Positions 41,911 through 51,145 of a stretch of DNA of 64,000 bases are shown here, in pieces (positions within the stretch are counted from its first letter, which is position 1; each line of letters opens with the position of its first letter). The DNA lies in the NCBI GenBank assembly GCA_013178045.1, contig JABLXP010000001.1, forward strand, positions 271,511 to 335,510. Reading direction: 5' to 3'. The translations under genes and the position numbers were made by a program. Source of the DNA: Bacillota bacterium (lineage in GTDB: Bacteria > Bacillota > Ch66). The notes under the pieces are model-generated. The model saw only the letters and a program-made list of their open reading frames with translations, was not told where the DNA came from and searched no databases.

Positions 41911-43230
41911 ATGAGCAGTATTTATGTCTGGTTGCTGGGGACAACTGATCTGTTTGTTAAGTATGGTAGTGTTGGTCTGTTTCTGCTGGCCTTTGCCGAG
42001 TCATCCTTCTTTCCCATTCCACCAGATCTCGTTTTAATCCCGCTGGCGTTAATTTCACCCCGCCGGGCGCTCTGGTATGCCCTGGTCTGCACGACCGCTT
42101 CTGTTGTCGGGGGGGTTTTTGGCTATTTGATCGGACGGTACGCCGGCTACCCCCTGCTGCGCAAAGTGGCTTCACTCCAGCGCATCCAACAGATTGAAGA
42201 CATATTTGCCCGCTACGGCGGTTGGGGGGTAGCGATCGCGGGTTTCACCCCGATCCCTTATAAGCTGTTTACCATTGCCGCCGGGGTGTTCCGCATGCGG
42301 CAGACGGAGTTTGTCCTGGCCTCTATTGTTGGCCGGGGCTTGCGGTTTTTTCTCGAAGGTTGGCTGCTCATGGTTTACGGGCAAGCGATCCTGGACTTTT
42401 TAGCGAAGTATTTTGAACTGCTGACGTTCGGTCTGACGATTCTCCTGGTGATGCTCTACCTTGGTTTGTCCCGGCTCAGGAAAGCAGTTGGCTTATCCCG
42501 TCGCGTCGACCAGCAAGTAGGCCAGCTCAAAGATTGGGTTAATGCCTGGTGGCTGAAATGCATTGTTCCGCTGGGTAAGCTGGGCACCTATGTACTGGTT
42601 GGTTTGAGTTTAGCGGGCTTTTTTCTCCTGTTACTGGCCAAGTTGATCGAAGACTTACTCGGGAATGAGTTGGGATATTTCGACCAGTTAATCACCGCCG
42701 GCATCACCAGTTTGCGGACTGAACCCTTGACTGAGTTGATGAAACTCTTGACTACATTGGGCTCACCTGGTTTGTTAGTGCCGGCGGCCTTGGTGCTGGG
42801 CCTGACTTTTATCTTCTGGTTCCGTCATGTCTGGGAAGCCGTAACCTTCTGGTTATGCCTGTTGGGAGCCTGGGGTTTAATCGAACTGCTCAAAGAATTA
42901 TTTGCTCGTCCCCGTCCCGCGGGTGTGCCGCTGATTGAGGCTGCCGGCTACAGTTTTCCCAGTGGCCACTCGCTGCTGGCCATGGTGTTTTATGGTTTTT
43001 TAATTTATGTTTCGTGGTTAAAGGTTCAGAACCTCAATCTCCGGCTAATCTTAACCGTATTTTTGTCCCTGTTGATCCTGGGCGTAGGCGTCAGCCGAGT
43101 TTACCTGGGGGTGCATTATCCCAGTGATGTGTTGGGCGGATTTGCGGCCGGCGGATTCTGGTTGATCAGTTTTATCTTGGGTTCCCAGGGACTCCGTCAC
43201 CGCCGAAGGCGTCCCTTCATCGTTAATTAA
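41911..43230 (+). CDS. DedA/VTT-domain protein fused to a PAP2 phosphatase
   Basis: 439 residues, integral membrane. The N-terminal half (about 1-190) is a DedA/SNARE-associated domain: AESSFFPIPPDLVLIPLAL and FTPIPYKLFTIAAGVFRM. The C-terminal half (about 225-430) is a type 2 phosphatidic acid phosphatase with all three motifs: KELFARPRP, PSGHS and SRVYLGVHYPSDVLGG. DedA proteins are implicated in lipid flipping and PAP2 enzymes dephosphorylate lipid phosphates such as undecaprenyl-PP, so the fusion could couple carrier recycling; that coupling is inferred. Confidence 0.9.
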   Translation: MSSIYVWLLGTTDLFVKYGSVGLFLLAFAESSFFPIPPDLVLIPLALISPRRALWYALVCTTASVVGGVFGYLIGRYAGYPLLRKVASLQRIQQIEDIFARYGGWGVAIAGFTPIPYKLFTIAAGVFRMRQTEFVLASIVGRGLRFFLEGWLLMVYGQAILDFLAKYFELLTFGLTILLVMLYLGLSRLRKAVGLSRRVDQQVGQLKDWVNAWWLKCIVPLGKLGTYVLVGLSLAGFFLLLLAKLIEDLLGNELGYFDQLITAGITSLRTEPLTELMKLLTTLGSPGLLVPAALVLGLTFIFWFRHVWEAVTFWLCLLGAWGLIELLKELFARPRPAGVPLIEAAGYSFPSGHSLLAMVFYGFLIYVSWLKVQNLNLRLILTVFLSLLILGVGVSRVYLGVHYPSDVLGGFAAGGFWLISFILGSQGLRHRRRRPFIVN

Positions 43231-43249
43231 AGAGCAAATTCCTGGTTAG

Positions 43250-43278
43250 TTGCGAGCATTTACCCAATTTGTTATAAT
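43250..43278 (+). promoter_or_regulatory. Promoter of gatCAB
   Basis: TTGCGA (43250-43255), 17-bp spacer, TATAAT (43273-43278), just ahead of gatC. Confidence 0.75.
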
Positions 43279-43300
43279 GGGAAAATAATGCAGAAAGCTG

Positions 43301-43594
43301 GTGAAAACGGTGCTGATTTCCAAACAAGAGGTCGAACATGTGGCTCTTTTGGCCCGTCTGGAACTGACCGAGGAAGAAAAAGAGCGTTACACTTCCCAAC
43401 TCAACGTTATCCTTGAGCATGTCAGGAAACTCAACCGTCTGGATACCAGTCAGGTTGAACCGATGGCGCATGTTTTACCTTTACAGAATGTCTTCCGGGA
43501 GGACGTGATCCAGGAATCGATGGACCGTGACCTGGTTTTGCAAAATGCCCCCGCCCGTGAAGGTGGGACCTTTAAGGTGCCGCGCATCATCTAG
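43301..43594 (+). CDS. gatC: Asp-tRNA(Asn)/Glu-tRNA(Gln) amidotransferase subunit C
   Basis: 97 residues. GatC stabilises the GatA-GatB complex. Family motifs are VEHVALLARLELTEEEKE and ending APAREGGTFKVPRII. GTG start at 43301; another GTG at 43310 with GGTGA upstream is an equally likely start. First gene of gatCAB. Confidence 0.95.
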   Translation: MKTVLISKQEVEHVALLARLELTEEEKERYTSQLNVILEHVRKLNRLDTSQVEPMAHVLPLQNVFREDVIQESMDRDLVLQNAPAREGGTFKVPRII

Positions 43595-43612
43595 GAAGGG
43601 GAGGTTCATAGG

Positions 43613-45082
43613 TTGGAATTATATGAAATGACAATTCATGAACTGCACGCGCTGCTTCGCTCACGCCAGGTGAGCGCGACCGAAATTGTTGAATCGGTCT
43701 ATAACCGGATCAACCAAGTCGAGGGTGTGATTCAGTCTTACGTCACCTTAAATAAAAACAAGGCCCTGGAGATGGCCCGGCTTGTTGACACGAGTCTGTA
43801 CAACGGTGATGACCTGCCGCCATTGGCGGGGATTCCGATGGGTTTGAAAGATAATATATGTACGAAGGGAATCCCGACCACCTGTTCTTCACGGATCCTG
43901 CAAAATTTTGTGCCGCCGTACGACGCTACGGTCACCGAAAAATTGGCCGCGGTGAATGCGGTCCTGGTAGGGAAGCTCAATATGGATGAGTTTGCCATGG
44001 GGTCTTCAACGGAAAACTCCGGTTTTTTCCCGACCCGCAATCCCTGGGACCCGCAAACGGTTCCCGGGGGTTCAAGCGGTGGGCCAGCCGCCGCTGTCGC
44101 GGCGGACGAACTGATCTATTCATTAGGGTCTGATACGGGTGGTTCGGTCCGGCAGCCGGCGGCCTTTTGCGGCGTGGTCGGACTAAAGCCGACCTATGGC
44201 CGGGTGTCCCGCTACGGGCTGGTGGCTTTTGCCTCGTCTTTGGACCAGATTGGACCGATTACCAAGGATGTCCAGGACTGTGCCCTGGTGATGAACGTGA
44301 TCAGCGGACACGACCCTAAGGATTCTACTTCTGCACCGGTAGATGTGCCTGACTTTACGCGGTATCTGGTGAATGACATCAAGGGTTTACGGGTGGGGAT
44401 CCCCTGCGAATACTTCGCGGAAGGGATTGATCCCGGGGTCAAGGAGACCGTTAAACAGGCCCTGCTGAAGCTTGAGGAGTTAGGGGCGATCTGTGAGGAG
44501 ACATCATTGCCCCATACCGAGTACGCTTTATCCGCCTACTACATCATCGCGCCGGCAGAAGCCAGTTCCAACCTGGCGCGTTACGATGGCGTTCGTTATG
44601 GTTATCGTTCAGAGACGTCTCCCGATCTTGTGACGATGTTTCAGAAAACCCGGCAGGAGGGGTTTGGCCCGGAGGTCAAACGCCGGATCATGCTGGGGAC
44701 ATACGCGCTCAGTGCCGGCTATTACGACGCCTATTACGTCAAAGCCCTCAAGGTCAGGACCCTGATCAAGCAGGATTTTGACCGGGCGTTTGCCAGGTTC
44801 GATGTGCTCGTTTCACCGACGGGGCCGACTACAGCTTTCCGGTTTGGCGAGAAAGTGGAGAACCCGCTGGCCATGTACATGTCAGACATTTGTACCATCC
44901 CCGTTAACCTGGCGGGCATTCCCGCGATTTCGCTCCCCTGCGGCTTCCAGAACGGTCTGCCGGTCGGATTGCATATCATGGGCAAACCTTTTGACGAGGG
45001 GACGTTGCTGCGTGTGGCTTACACCTATGAGCAGAATACCGACTGGCACAAGCAGAAGCCAGTGCTCAAGGGGGTGAAATAA
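43613..45082 (+). CDS. gatA: Asp-tRNA(Asn)/Glu-tRNA(Gln) amidotransferase subunit A
   Basis: 489 residues, amidase-signature enzyme that releases ammonia from glutamine. The catalytic Ser-cisSer-Lys set is visible in [10 protein letters not shown] (Lys) and [15 protein letters not shown] with [18 protein letters not shown] start after GGAAGGGGAGG. The stop overlaps the gatB start (TAATG). Confidence 0.97.
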   Translation: MELYEMTIHELHALLRSRQVSATEIVESVYNRINQVEGVIQSYVTLNKNKALEMARLVDTSLYNGDDLPPLAGIPMGLKDNICTKGIPTTCSSRILQNFVPPYDATVTEKLAAVNAVLVGKLNMDEFAMGSSTENSGFFPTRNPWDPQTVPGGSSGGPAAAVAADELIYSLGSDTGGSVRQPAAFCGVVGLKPTYGRVSRYGLVAFASSLDQIGPITKDVQDCALVMNVISGHDPKDSTSAPVDVPDFTRYLVNDIKGLRVGIPCEYFAEGIDPGVKETVKQALLKLEELGAICEETSLPHTEYALSAYYIIAPAEASSNLARYDGVRYGYRSETSPDLVTMFQKTRQEGFGPEVKRRIMLGTYALSAGYYDAYYVKALKVRTLIKQDFDRAFARFDVLVSPTGPTTAFRFGEKVENPLAMYMSDICTIPVNLAGIPAISLPCGFQNGLPVGLHIMGKPFDEGTLLRVAYTYEQNTDWHKQKPVLKGVK

Positions 45083-46527
45083 TGGGCGTGATGGATTTTG
45101 AAGCGGTGATTGGGCTGGAGGTTCATGCCGAGTTAAAAACAAACTCCAAGATCTTTTGTTCCTGCACAACTGCCTTTGGCGGCGAACCGAACACTCATGT
45201 CTGCCCAGTTTGTCTGGGCCTTCCCGGGGTCTTACCGGTCTTGAATAAAAAGGTGGTTGAATTTGCTATCCGGGCAGGAATAGCGCTCAATTGTGAGATC
45301 GCCGAGTTCAGCAAGTTTGACCGTAAGAATTACTACTATCCCGACTTGCCGAAGAACTACCAAATTTCTCAGTACGACCTGCCCATTGCCAAAAATGGTT
45401 ATCTGACCATTGAGGTTGGCGGTCAGGAAAAGCGGATCGGGATCACCCGCATCCACATGGAGGAGGACGCTGGTAAACTGGTTCACTCTGGGGCAACGAT
45501 TGCCCAGTCCCCATACTCTTATGTGGACTATAACCGGACCGGAGTGCCCCTGATCGAAATTGTATCTGAACCGGATCTCCGCTCGGCGGAAGAGGCCCGG
45601 GTTTACATGGAGAAACTGAAGGCGATTCTCCAGTACATTGGTGTTTCCGACTGTAAGATGGAAGAGGGTTCCCTGCGGTGTGATGCCAATATCTCACTGC
45701 GGCCGGCCGGGAGCCAGGAGTTTGGTACCAAGACCGAAGTCAAGAATATGAACTCGTTCCGCGCCCTCCAGCGGGCGATCGAATACGAGATCGAACGTCA
45801 GGCGGATATTTTACGGGAAGGCGGTCGGATTATCCAGGAAACGCGGTCCTGGGACGAGGGCAAAGGGATTACAGTCTCGATGCGGAGTAAAGAAGAAGCC
45901 CACGATTATCGGTATTTCCCCGAACCTGACTTGGTGCCCTTGGTGATCAGCCGAGAATGGGTTGACGAAGTGGGGCGAGTGCTGCCGGAACTACCTGACG
46001 CCCGGCGGGCCCGGTTTATTGAACAGTACGGGCTGCCGGCTTACGACGCCGGCGTGTTAACCAGTTCCCGGCAGTTGGCTGATTTCTTTGATGAATGCTG
46101 CCGGATGTACCGGGAGCCGAAAACGGTCAGTAACTGGGTGATGGGCGAACTGCTGCGTTGTTTAAATGCTCAGGGGTTAGAAATCGAAGATTCGCTAATT
46201 CGGCCAGCCCACCTGGTGGAGTTGCTTAATCTGATCGACAAAGGCACGATCAGTGGCAAGATTGCCAAAACCGTCTTTGAAGAGATGTTTGCTACCGGCA
46301 AGCGGCCCGAGCAGATTGTGCAGGAAAAGGGCCTTGTGCAGATCACTGACGAGGGTGCCATCGCCGACATCGTGGATCGAGTCCTGGCGGCCAATCCCCA
46401 GGTGGTTGCCGATTATCGTCAGGGTAAGGAAAAGGCCCTAGGCTTCTTGGTAGGCCAGGTGATGAAGGAGACGAAGGGTAAAGCCAATCCAGCCCTGGTC
46501 AATCAATTGCTCAAGGAAAGGCTCTAG
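45082..46527 (+). CDS. gatB: Asp-tRNA(Asn)/Glu-tRNA(Gln) amidotransferase subunit B
   Basis: 481 residues. GatB phosphorylates the misacylated aminoacyl-tRNA and accepts ammonia from GatA. Motifs are [18 protein letters not shown], the Zn-ligand [35 protein letters not shown] and the C-terminal YqeY-like helical domain ([20 protein letters not shown]). Indicates that Gln-tRNA (and maybe Asn-tRNA) is made by the indirect route. Confidence 0.97.
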   Translation: MGVMDFEAVIGLEVHAELKTNSKIFCSCTTAFGGEPNTHVCPVCLGLPGVLPVLNKKVVEFAIRAGIALNCEIAEFSKFDRKNYYYPDLPKNYQISQYDLPIAKNGYLTIEVGGQEKRIGITRIHMEEDAGKLVHSGATIAQSPYSYVDYNRTGVPLIEIVSEPDLRSAEEARVYMEKLKAILQYIGVSDCKMEEGSLRCDANISLRPAGSQEFGTKTEVKNMNSFRALQRAIEYEIERQADILREGGRIIQETRSWDEGKGITVSMRSKEEAHDYRYFPEPDLVPLVISREWVDEVGRVLPELPDARRARFIEQYGLPAYDAGVLTSSRQLADFFDECCRMYREPKTVSNWVMGELLRCLNAQGLEIEDSLIRPAHLVELLNLIDKGTISGKIAKTVFEEMFATGKRPEQIVQEKGLVQITDEGAIADIVDRVLAANPQVVADYRQGKEKALGFLVGQVMKETKGKANPALVNQLLKERL

Positions 46528-46566
46528 AAAAAACAAAATGTATAAATATGTCACTGTGACGAAAAA

Positions 46567-46610
46567 ACATACAAGAGAACACCAGTATTAGCTGGTGTTC
46601 TCTTGTATGT
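46567..46610 (+). terminator. Perfect 19-bp hairpin after gatB (terminator)
   Basis: Inverted repeat with arms 46567-46585 (ACATACAAGAGAACACCAG) and 46592-46610, loop TATTAG, no mismatch. It is followed by an AT-rich stretch with TTCTTTTTAAAAATTT but no immediate T-run. Position suggests transcription termination. Confidence 0.7.
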
Positions 46611-46689
46611 ATACATAATTCTTTTTAAAAATTTATGCATCTAGGCAGGAATTAATGAATACCCATAGAATTATATAGCTCTATTATTA

Positions 46690-47005
46690 CCGGCAGAAGA
46701 TTTCCTGAAGTTCCGCTGATTGACCAGAGGTCGGCGATAATGGTCGGCCGGCCGGGAAACTTGTTAAAGGGGGTGAGGGCACCAGAAAGGGTAAAAATTC
46801 AGAGAAAAAAAGAGCGGCATTATCTCAACTTCGGACGTAACAGGTCTGGCAAACCTGGTGCTGATTCCCAGGTGAGGGCATGCAAGTAAAGCTATACTGC
46901 TCCGCAAAACAGTGGTTTCCATGGAAGGATGGGTTTGGCTGAGGTCAACCTATTTCTCTATTTTAATGGGGTCCATTGTACAGTAGGCAAAATATCAAAA
47001 AGAAA
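46690..47005 (+). promoter_or_regulatory. Unrecognised structured leader ahead of the citrate-type cassette
   Basis: A gene-free stretch of about 490 bp between gatB and the next gene. Its second part is GC-richer and rich in short complementary segments: GACCA (46722)/TGGTC (46741), ACCTGG (46853)/CCAGGT (46868), and a repeated GGTGAGGGCA at about 46772 and 46871. A 20-codon ORF (start 46879, MQVKLYCSAKQWFPWKDGFG) is preceded by AGGTGAGG. I tried the T-box, B12, SAM, lysine, glycine, TPP, THF, GEMM, fluoride and ZTP consensus blocks and none fits. It may be an RNA regulator or simply a leader region. Confidence 0.35.
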
Positions 47006-47018
47006 GGAATGAGTGTTT

Positions 47019-48152
47019 ATGACCAATGGAATTAAGATTGTCGATACGACCTTGCGCGATGGCGAGCAGACAGCCGGCGTAGTATTTGCCAATAAAGAAA
47101 AAATTCAAATTGCCAAGTTCCTCGATGAACTGGGGGTGCACCAAATTGAGGCCGGTATTGCCGTAATGGGCGGTGATGAGAAAGAAGCCCTTAAGGAGAT
47201 TTGTAAGCTCGGCCTGAAAGCCAGTATTATGGGTTGGAACCGGGCGGTCATTTCGGATATTCAGGAATCCATCGACTGCGGGGTTGATGCGGTCGCCATT
47301 TCGATTTCGACTTCGGATATCCATATCAAGTATAAGCTGCAGACTACCCGGGAGGATGTCCTGGAGCGCATGGTGGAAGCGACCGAATATGCTAAGAAAC
47401 AGGGCATGTATGTATCAGTCAACGCCGAGGATGCTTCGCGCAGTGACATGGAGTTTCTGGTGCGGTTCGCACAGGAGGCCAAGAAGGCCGGGGCCGATCG
47501 GCTTCGCTACTGTGACACTGTGGGGATTCTTGAGCCCTTTACCACTTATGAGCGGGTTAAGACCCTCATCGAGGCGACTGGACTGGATGTCGAAATGCAC
47601 ACCCACAATGATTTTGGGATGGCGACCGCGAATGCACTAGCGGGAGTACGCGCGGGGGCGAAGTACATTGGCGTCACGGTCGGCGGATTGGGTGAACGGG
47701 CTGGCAATGCTGCTTTAGAGGAAGTGGTGATGGCCTTGAAGCACATTGCTAACATTGATCTGAACTTTAAAACAGAAAAATTCAGAGAAATTGCTGAGTA
47801 TGTGGCCCGGGCGTCAGGTCGGCAGCTCCATCCCGCTAAGCCGATCGTCGGTTCAAATATGTTTGCTCACGAGTCAGGCATTCACGGGGACGGGGTTCTC
47901 AAGAACCCGCATACTTATGAAGCCTTCCTGCCGGAAGAAGTTGGTCTGCAGCGTCAAATCGTGATTGGTAAGCACTCGGGTTCGGCGGCGTTGATCTCTA
48001 AGTTTAGAGAATACGGGATTGAACTCCTTCCCGAGGATGCGGAACAACTGCTGGTGAAGGTTCGGGCGGCGGCGGTTGACCTGAAACGGTCGCTATTTGA
48101 CAAGGAACTGGTGTACCTGTACGAAGACTTTTTAAAAGAGAGAGGGAAATAA
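47019..48152 (+). CDS. NifV/homocitrate-synthase family protein, possible Re-citrate synthase
   Basis: 377 residues. Claisen-type condensing enzyme of the LeuA/NifV/homocitrate synthase family, without the LeuA regulatory domain. Motifs are DTTLRDGEQTAG (9-20), MHTHNDFGMATANAL with metal-binding His and GLGERAGNAALEEV. It resembles NifV closely, but the same family includes clostridial Re-citrate synthase. The following genes encode an aconitase-like pair and a dehydrogenase with isocitrate-type residues, which favours acetyl-CoA + oxaloacetate to citrate. ATG at 47019 preferred over the GTG at 47013. Confidence 0.82.
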   Translation: MTNGIKIVDTTLRDGEQTAGVVFANKEKIQIAKFLDELGVHQIEAGIAVMGGDEKEALKEICKLGLKASIMGWNRAVISDIQESIDCGVDAVAISISTSDIHIKYKLQTTREDVLERMVEATEYAKKQGMYVSVNAEDASRSDMEFLVRFAQEAKKAGADRLRYCDTVGILEPFTTYERVKTLIEATGLDVEMHTHNDFGMATANALAGVRAGAKYIGVTVGGLGERAGNAALEEVVMALKHIANIDLNFKTEKFREIAEYVARASGRQLHPAKPIVGSNMFAHESGIHGDGVLKNPHTYEAFLPEEVGLQRQIVIGKHSGSAALISKFREYGIELLPEDAEQLLVKVRAAAVDLKRSLFDKELVYLYEDFLKERGK

Positions 48153-48153
48153 C

Positions 48154-49410
48154 TTGGGAAAAACACTTGCGGAAAAGATCTTAAGCAACCATAGCGGTCA
48201 GGATGTTTACGCCAATGATATTGTGGTGGCTGATGTTGATTACGTCATGGGCCAGGATGGTACTTCGCCGCTGGCGATCCAGGCTTTCCAGGAGATGCAG
48301 GGCCGGACCGTTTTTGATCCCGCGAAGGTCGCTTTTGTGATTGACCACAGCGCCCCCAGCCCGCTGGAAGGTGTTTCTGCCCTACATAAGCTGATGCGGG
48401 AATTTGCTCATGTCCAGGGAATGACCTTGTTCGATGTCGGTGAGGGGGTCTGCCACCAGTTGATTCCAGAAAAAGGCCATGTTGGCCCAGGGGCGTTGGT
48501 GGTTGGGGCCGATTCCCATACCTGTACTTATGGGGCCCTCAATGCCTTTTCCACCGGCGTGGGTTCAACGGATCTAGCCGCGGCGATGATTTCTGGTAAG
48601 CTCTGGTTTAAAGTCCCGGAAACTTTCCGCTTTGTCTGTCACGGACGACTGCCGAAAGGTGTTTATTCGAAAGACCTGATCTTGTACCTGATCGGTGATG
48701 TCACCGCTGACGGAGCGACCTACATGGCGGCCGAGTATGTGGGGGAGGCGATTACTGACCTATCCGTCGAGGCCCGGTTTACCATCGCCAATATGGCCAT
48801 TGAGATGGGAGCCAAGGCGGGCCTGATGGAGGCTGACGAAAAAACCCTGGCCTGGGTGGCTGCCCATAGCCGGAAGAAGTTCACGCCAGTGACGGCGGAT
48901 CCTGACGCGGTTTACGCGCGGGTCAAGGAATACGATGTGTCGAATCTGGAACCCCAGGTGGCCCGGCCCCACACGGTTGACAACGTGGTGCCGGTGGCCG
49001 AAGTGGCTGGGGTGGAGATTCAGCAGGCGGTAATCGGGACCTGTACCAATGGCCGCCTGGAAGACCTGACGATCGCGGCCGAAATCTTGCGCGGGCGTAA
49101 GGTGAAACCAGGGGTGAGGCTGATCGTGGCCCCAGCCTCACGGCAGGTCATGTTGGACGCGATTAAGACGGGGGTGCTGACTACCCTGATCGAGGCTGGC
49201 GCCGCGGTAGTCACTCCTGGTTGCGGCCCGTGTGTGGGGACCCACAACGGGGTGCCGTCCGACGGGGAGAACGTGATCTCGACCGCTAACCGTAATTTTA
49301 AAGGACGGATGGGCAACAACAAGGCCTTCATTTACCTGGCCTCGCCAGCCACGGTGGCGGCCTCGGCCGTCACCGGTAAGATCACTGACCCGCGGGAGTT
49401 TATCAAGTAG
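48154..49410 (+). CDS. Aconitase/isopropylmalate isomerase family, large subunit (LeuC/HacA type)
   Basis: 418 residues. [4Fe-4S] hydro-lyase large subunit. Cluster cysteines are visible in GTCTNGR and PGCGPCVG, with the substrate loop VGADSHTCTYGALNAFSTGVG. The family covers isopropylmalate isomerase, homoaconitase and some two-subunit aconitases. Starts with TTG 1 bp after the condensing enzyme's stop. Neighbouring dehydrogenase residues suggest that it isomerises citrate; LeuC function cannot be excluded. Confidence 0.85.
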   Translation: MGKTLAEKILSNHSGQDVYANDIVVADVDYVMGQDGTSPLAIQAFQEMQGRTVFDPAKVAFVIDHSAPSPLEGVSALHKLMREFAHVQGMTLFDVGEGVCHQLIPEKGHVGPGALVVGADSHTCTYGALNAFSTGVGSTDLAAAMISGKLWFKVPETFRFVCHGRLPKGVYSKDLILYLIGDVTADGATYMAAEYVGEAITDLSVEARFTIANMAIEMGAKAGLMEADEKTLAWVAAHSRKKFTPVTADPDAVYARVKEYDVSNLEPQVARPHTVDNVVPVAEVAGVEIQQAVIGTCTNGRLEDLTIAAEILRGRKVKPGVRLIVAPASRQVMLDAIKTGVLTTLIEAGAAVVTPGCGPCVGTHNGVPSDGENVISTANRNFKGRMGNNKAFIYLASPATVAASAVTGKITDPREFIK

Positions 49411-49441
49411 GGATAGTTAATCAATACGGAAGGTGACAGAC

Positions 49442-49942
49442 GTGAAGTTTCAAGGTAAATGTTTCAAATTCGGTAACGATGTAAATACCGACTACATCAT
49501 CTCGGGTAAATATAAATTTAAAACCCTGGACATGAAGGAATTGGCCAAACACGTCATGGAAGACCTGGACCCGGATTTTTCGGCTAAAGTTAAACCCGGT
49601 GACTTTATCGTCGCTGGAACCAACTTCGGTTGTGGTTCTTCGCGTGAACAGGCACCCTGGGCGATTATTTACGCCGGTGTCAGTGCAGTTTTAGCTAAAT
49701 CGTTTGCCCGCCTGTTTTACCGCAATGCCATTAATACTGGCTTGCCGCTGGTCGAGTGTGATACGGACCAGATTGACCCCGGCGATGAACTGGAGGTTGA
49801 CCTGGAAAAGGGGATCATCAACAATCTGACCCAGGGGACAACTATTCCCATTAAGCCGTTACCGAGGGTCATGCTGAAAATCTTGGCTGACGGGGGATTG
49901 GCGGCGCATTTTCAAAAGTATGGGACCTTTAACTTTGACTAG
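49442..49942 (+). CDS. Aconitase/isopropylmalate isomerase family, small subunit (LeuD/HacB type)
   Basis: 166 residues, swivel domain that completes the active site. Motifs are [34 protein letters not shown] and [18 protein letters not shown]. The specificity loop after NTDYIIS reads GKYKFKT rather than the YLRT or YLVY loops quoted for homoaconitase or LeuD, so substrate is unresolved. GTG at 49442 chosen with GGAAGGTG 6 bp upstream. Confidence 0.85.
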   Translation: MKFQGKCFKFGNDVNTDYIISGKYKFKTLDMKELAKHVMEDLDPDFSAKVKPGDFIVAGTNFGCGSSREQAPWAIIYAGVSAVLAKSFARLFYRNAINTGLPLVECDTDQIDPGDELEVDLEKGIINNLTQGTTIPIKPLPRVMLKILADGGLAAHFQKYGTFNFD

Positions 49943-49953
49943 AGGTGACTTTG

Positions 49954-50958
49954 ATGAAGCATGTGGTAACCCTGATTCCCGGTGATGGAATCGGGCCAGA
50001 AGTATCGACAGCGGCCAGACGGGTACTCGACGCAGCCGGGGTAAACATTGAGTGGGAAGTTGTTCAGGCGGGAGAAACGCTCATCGCTGAGTACGGTACT
50101 CCCCTCCCCCAGTATGTGCTGGAATCGATCCGGCGGAACCGGGTTGCTTTAAAGGGCCCATTTACCACGCCGGTGGGTACAGGATTTCGGAGCATTAATG
50201 TGGCCCTGCGTAAGGAGCTTGATCTCTATGTTAATCTGCGGCCCGCTAAATCCTTGCCGAACATAATTACCCGGTACGAGAATGTTGATCTGATCATTGT
50301 GCGGGAAAATACGGAAGACCTATACATGGGAATCGAGCACATGGTTGGCCAGGATGCAGCGGAAAGCATCAAGATCATCACCCGCCAGGGCTCAGAGCGC
50401 GTGGTGCGTTTCGCTTTTGAGCTGGCGCGAAAACAGGACCGCCGTAAAGTCACGGCGGTCCACAAAGCCAACATCATGAAGCTGACGGACGGTTTGTTTC
50501 TCAATACCGCGCGGCGGGTGGCCGCCGATTATCCAGACCTGGAGTTTGAAGAAATAATTGTTGACGCCTGTGCCATGAAACTCGTGCAGAACCCGGGCGA
50601 CTTTGATGTCCTGGTGATGCCTAACCTCTATGGTGATATCCTGTCTGACCTGTGTGCCGGTTTCATCGGTGGCCTGGGGGTAGCGCCAGGAGCCAACATC
50701 GGTGATGGAGTAGCGATCTTCGAGCCGGTTCACGGGAGTGCGCCGGGGTTGGCTGGACAGAATAAGGCGAATCCATTGGCCACCATTCTCTCCGGGGTGA
50801 TGATGCTCGAATACCTGGGGGAATACGCGGCAGCGGCGAACATTCGACAGGCGGTTAATCAGGTTTTGTTGGAGAAGCTTCAGGTGACTGCTGACCTGGG
50901 CGGCCGTGCAGGGACCGTAGAAATGACGGATGCGATCATCGCCAGACTAAAAAATTAG
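49954..50958 (+). CDS. NAD-type isocitrate (or homoisocitrate) dehydrogenase
   Basis: 334 residues, beta-decarboxylating dehydrogenase. The substrate motif is [19 protein letters not shown] with S80, N82, R86 and R96. That Ser-x-Asn-x3-Arg pattern is the isocitrate type (E. coli RSLNVALRQELDLYICLRP), unlike the hydrophobic residues of isopropylmalate enzymes. Other motifs are [17 protein letters not shown] and [21 protein letters not shown] at 49954 follows GAGGTG by 6 bp. It completes a pathway to 2-oxoglutarate if the first enzyme makes citrate. Confidence 0.85.
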   Translation: MKHVVTLIPGDGIGPEVSTAARRVLDAAGVNIEWEVVQAGETLIAEYGTPLPQYVLESIRRNRVALKGPFTTPVGTGFRSINVALRKELDLYVNLRPAKSLPNIITRYENVDLIIVRENTEDLYMGIEHMVGQDAAESIKIITRQGSERVVRFAFELARKQDRRKVTAVHKANIMKLTDGLFLNTARRVAADYPDLEFEEIIVDACAMKLVQNPGDFDVLVMPNLYGDILSDLCAGFIGGLGVAPGANIGDGVAIFEPVHGSAPGLAGQNKANPLATILSGVMMLEYLGEYAAAANIRQAVNQVLLEKLQVTADLGGRAGTVEMTDAIIARLKN

Positions 50959-50986
50959 TGACACGCATTTTTTTCTGTGCTACAAT
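50958..50986 (+). promoter_or_regulatory. Promoter of iorA leader
   Basis: GTGACA (50958-50963), 17-bp spacer, TACAAT (50981-50986), each one mismatch from consensus. Start expected near 50993, giving a leader of about 150 nt. Confidence 0.75.
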
Positions 50987-51012
50987 ACTATTAGTTACAT
51001 GATTCCCAAAAG

Positions 51013-51062
51013 TTGAGATGAGTCGAGTTGAGCTGAGCTTGGGGCGGCTGAGCCGAGTTTAG
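51013..51062 (+). promoter_or_regulatory. (G/U)AG repeat array: candidate TRAP (MtrB) binding site
   Basis: Eight GAG/UAG triplets at 51015, 51020, 51025, 51030, 51035, 51050, 51055 and 51060, with 2-nt spacers except for one 12-nt gap. Five pentamers NNGAG run in a row from 51013. This is the recognition pattern of the tryptophan-activated RNA-binding attenuation protein. An antiterminator can form between GAGC-TTGGG (51035-51043) and CCCAG (51074-51078) plus GCTC (51084-51087), overlapping both the repeats and the terminator arm. Confidence 0.72.
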
Positions 51063-51078
51063 ATTGTTTTGTACCCAG

Positions 51079-51107
51079 ACCGGGCTCTTGCCCGGTTTTG
51101 TATTTTA
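51079..51107 (+). terminator. Leader terminator (attenuator) of iorAB-paaK
   Basis: Stem ACCGGGC (51079-51085) / GCCCGGT (51090-51096), loop TCTT, then TTTGTATTTTA. It lies between the (G/U)AG repeats and iorA. Confidence 0.88.
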
Positions 51108-51145
51108 TCCCACGTTTTTTTATCCCAGGTTTTGCGGAACGGGAG

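Noticed and set aside
46879..46941. 20-codon leader ORF (MQVKLYCSAKQWFPWKDGFG) as a leucine- or lysine-sensing attenuator peptide
   Set aside because: No run of a single regulatory codon, and no terminator follows it, so a classical attenuation role is not supported.
46690..47005. T-box or cobalamin riboswitch for the leader before the NifV-like gene
   Set aside because: Neither the T-box AGGGTGGNACCGCG block nor the B12-box GCCACTG is present.
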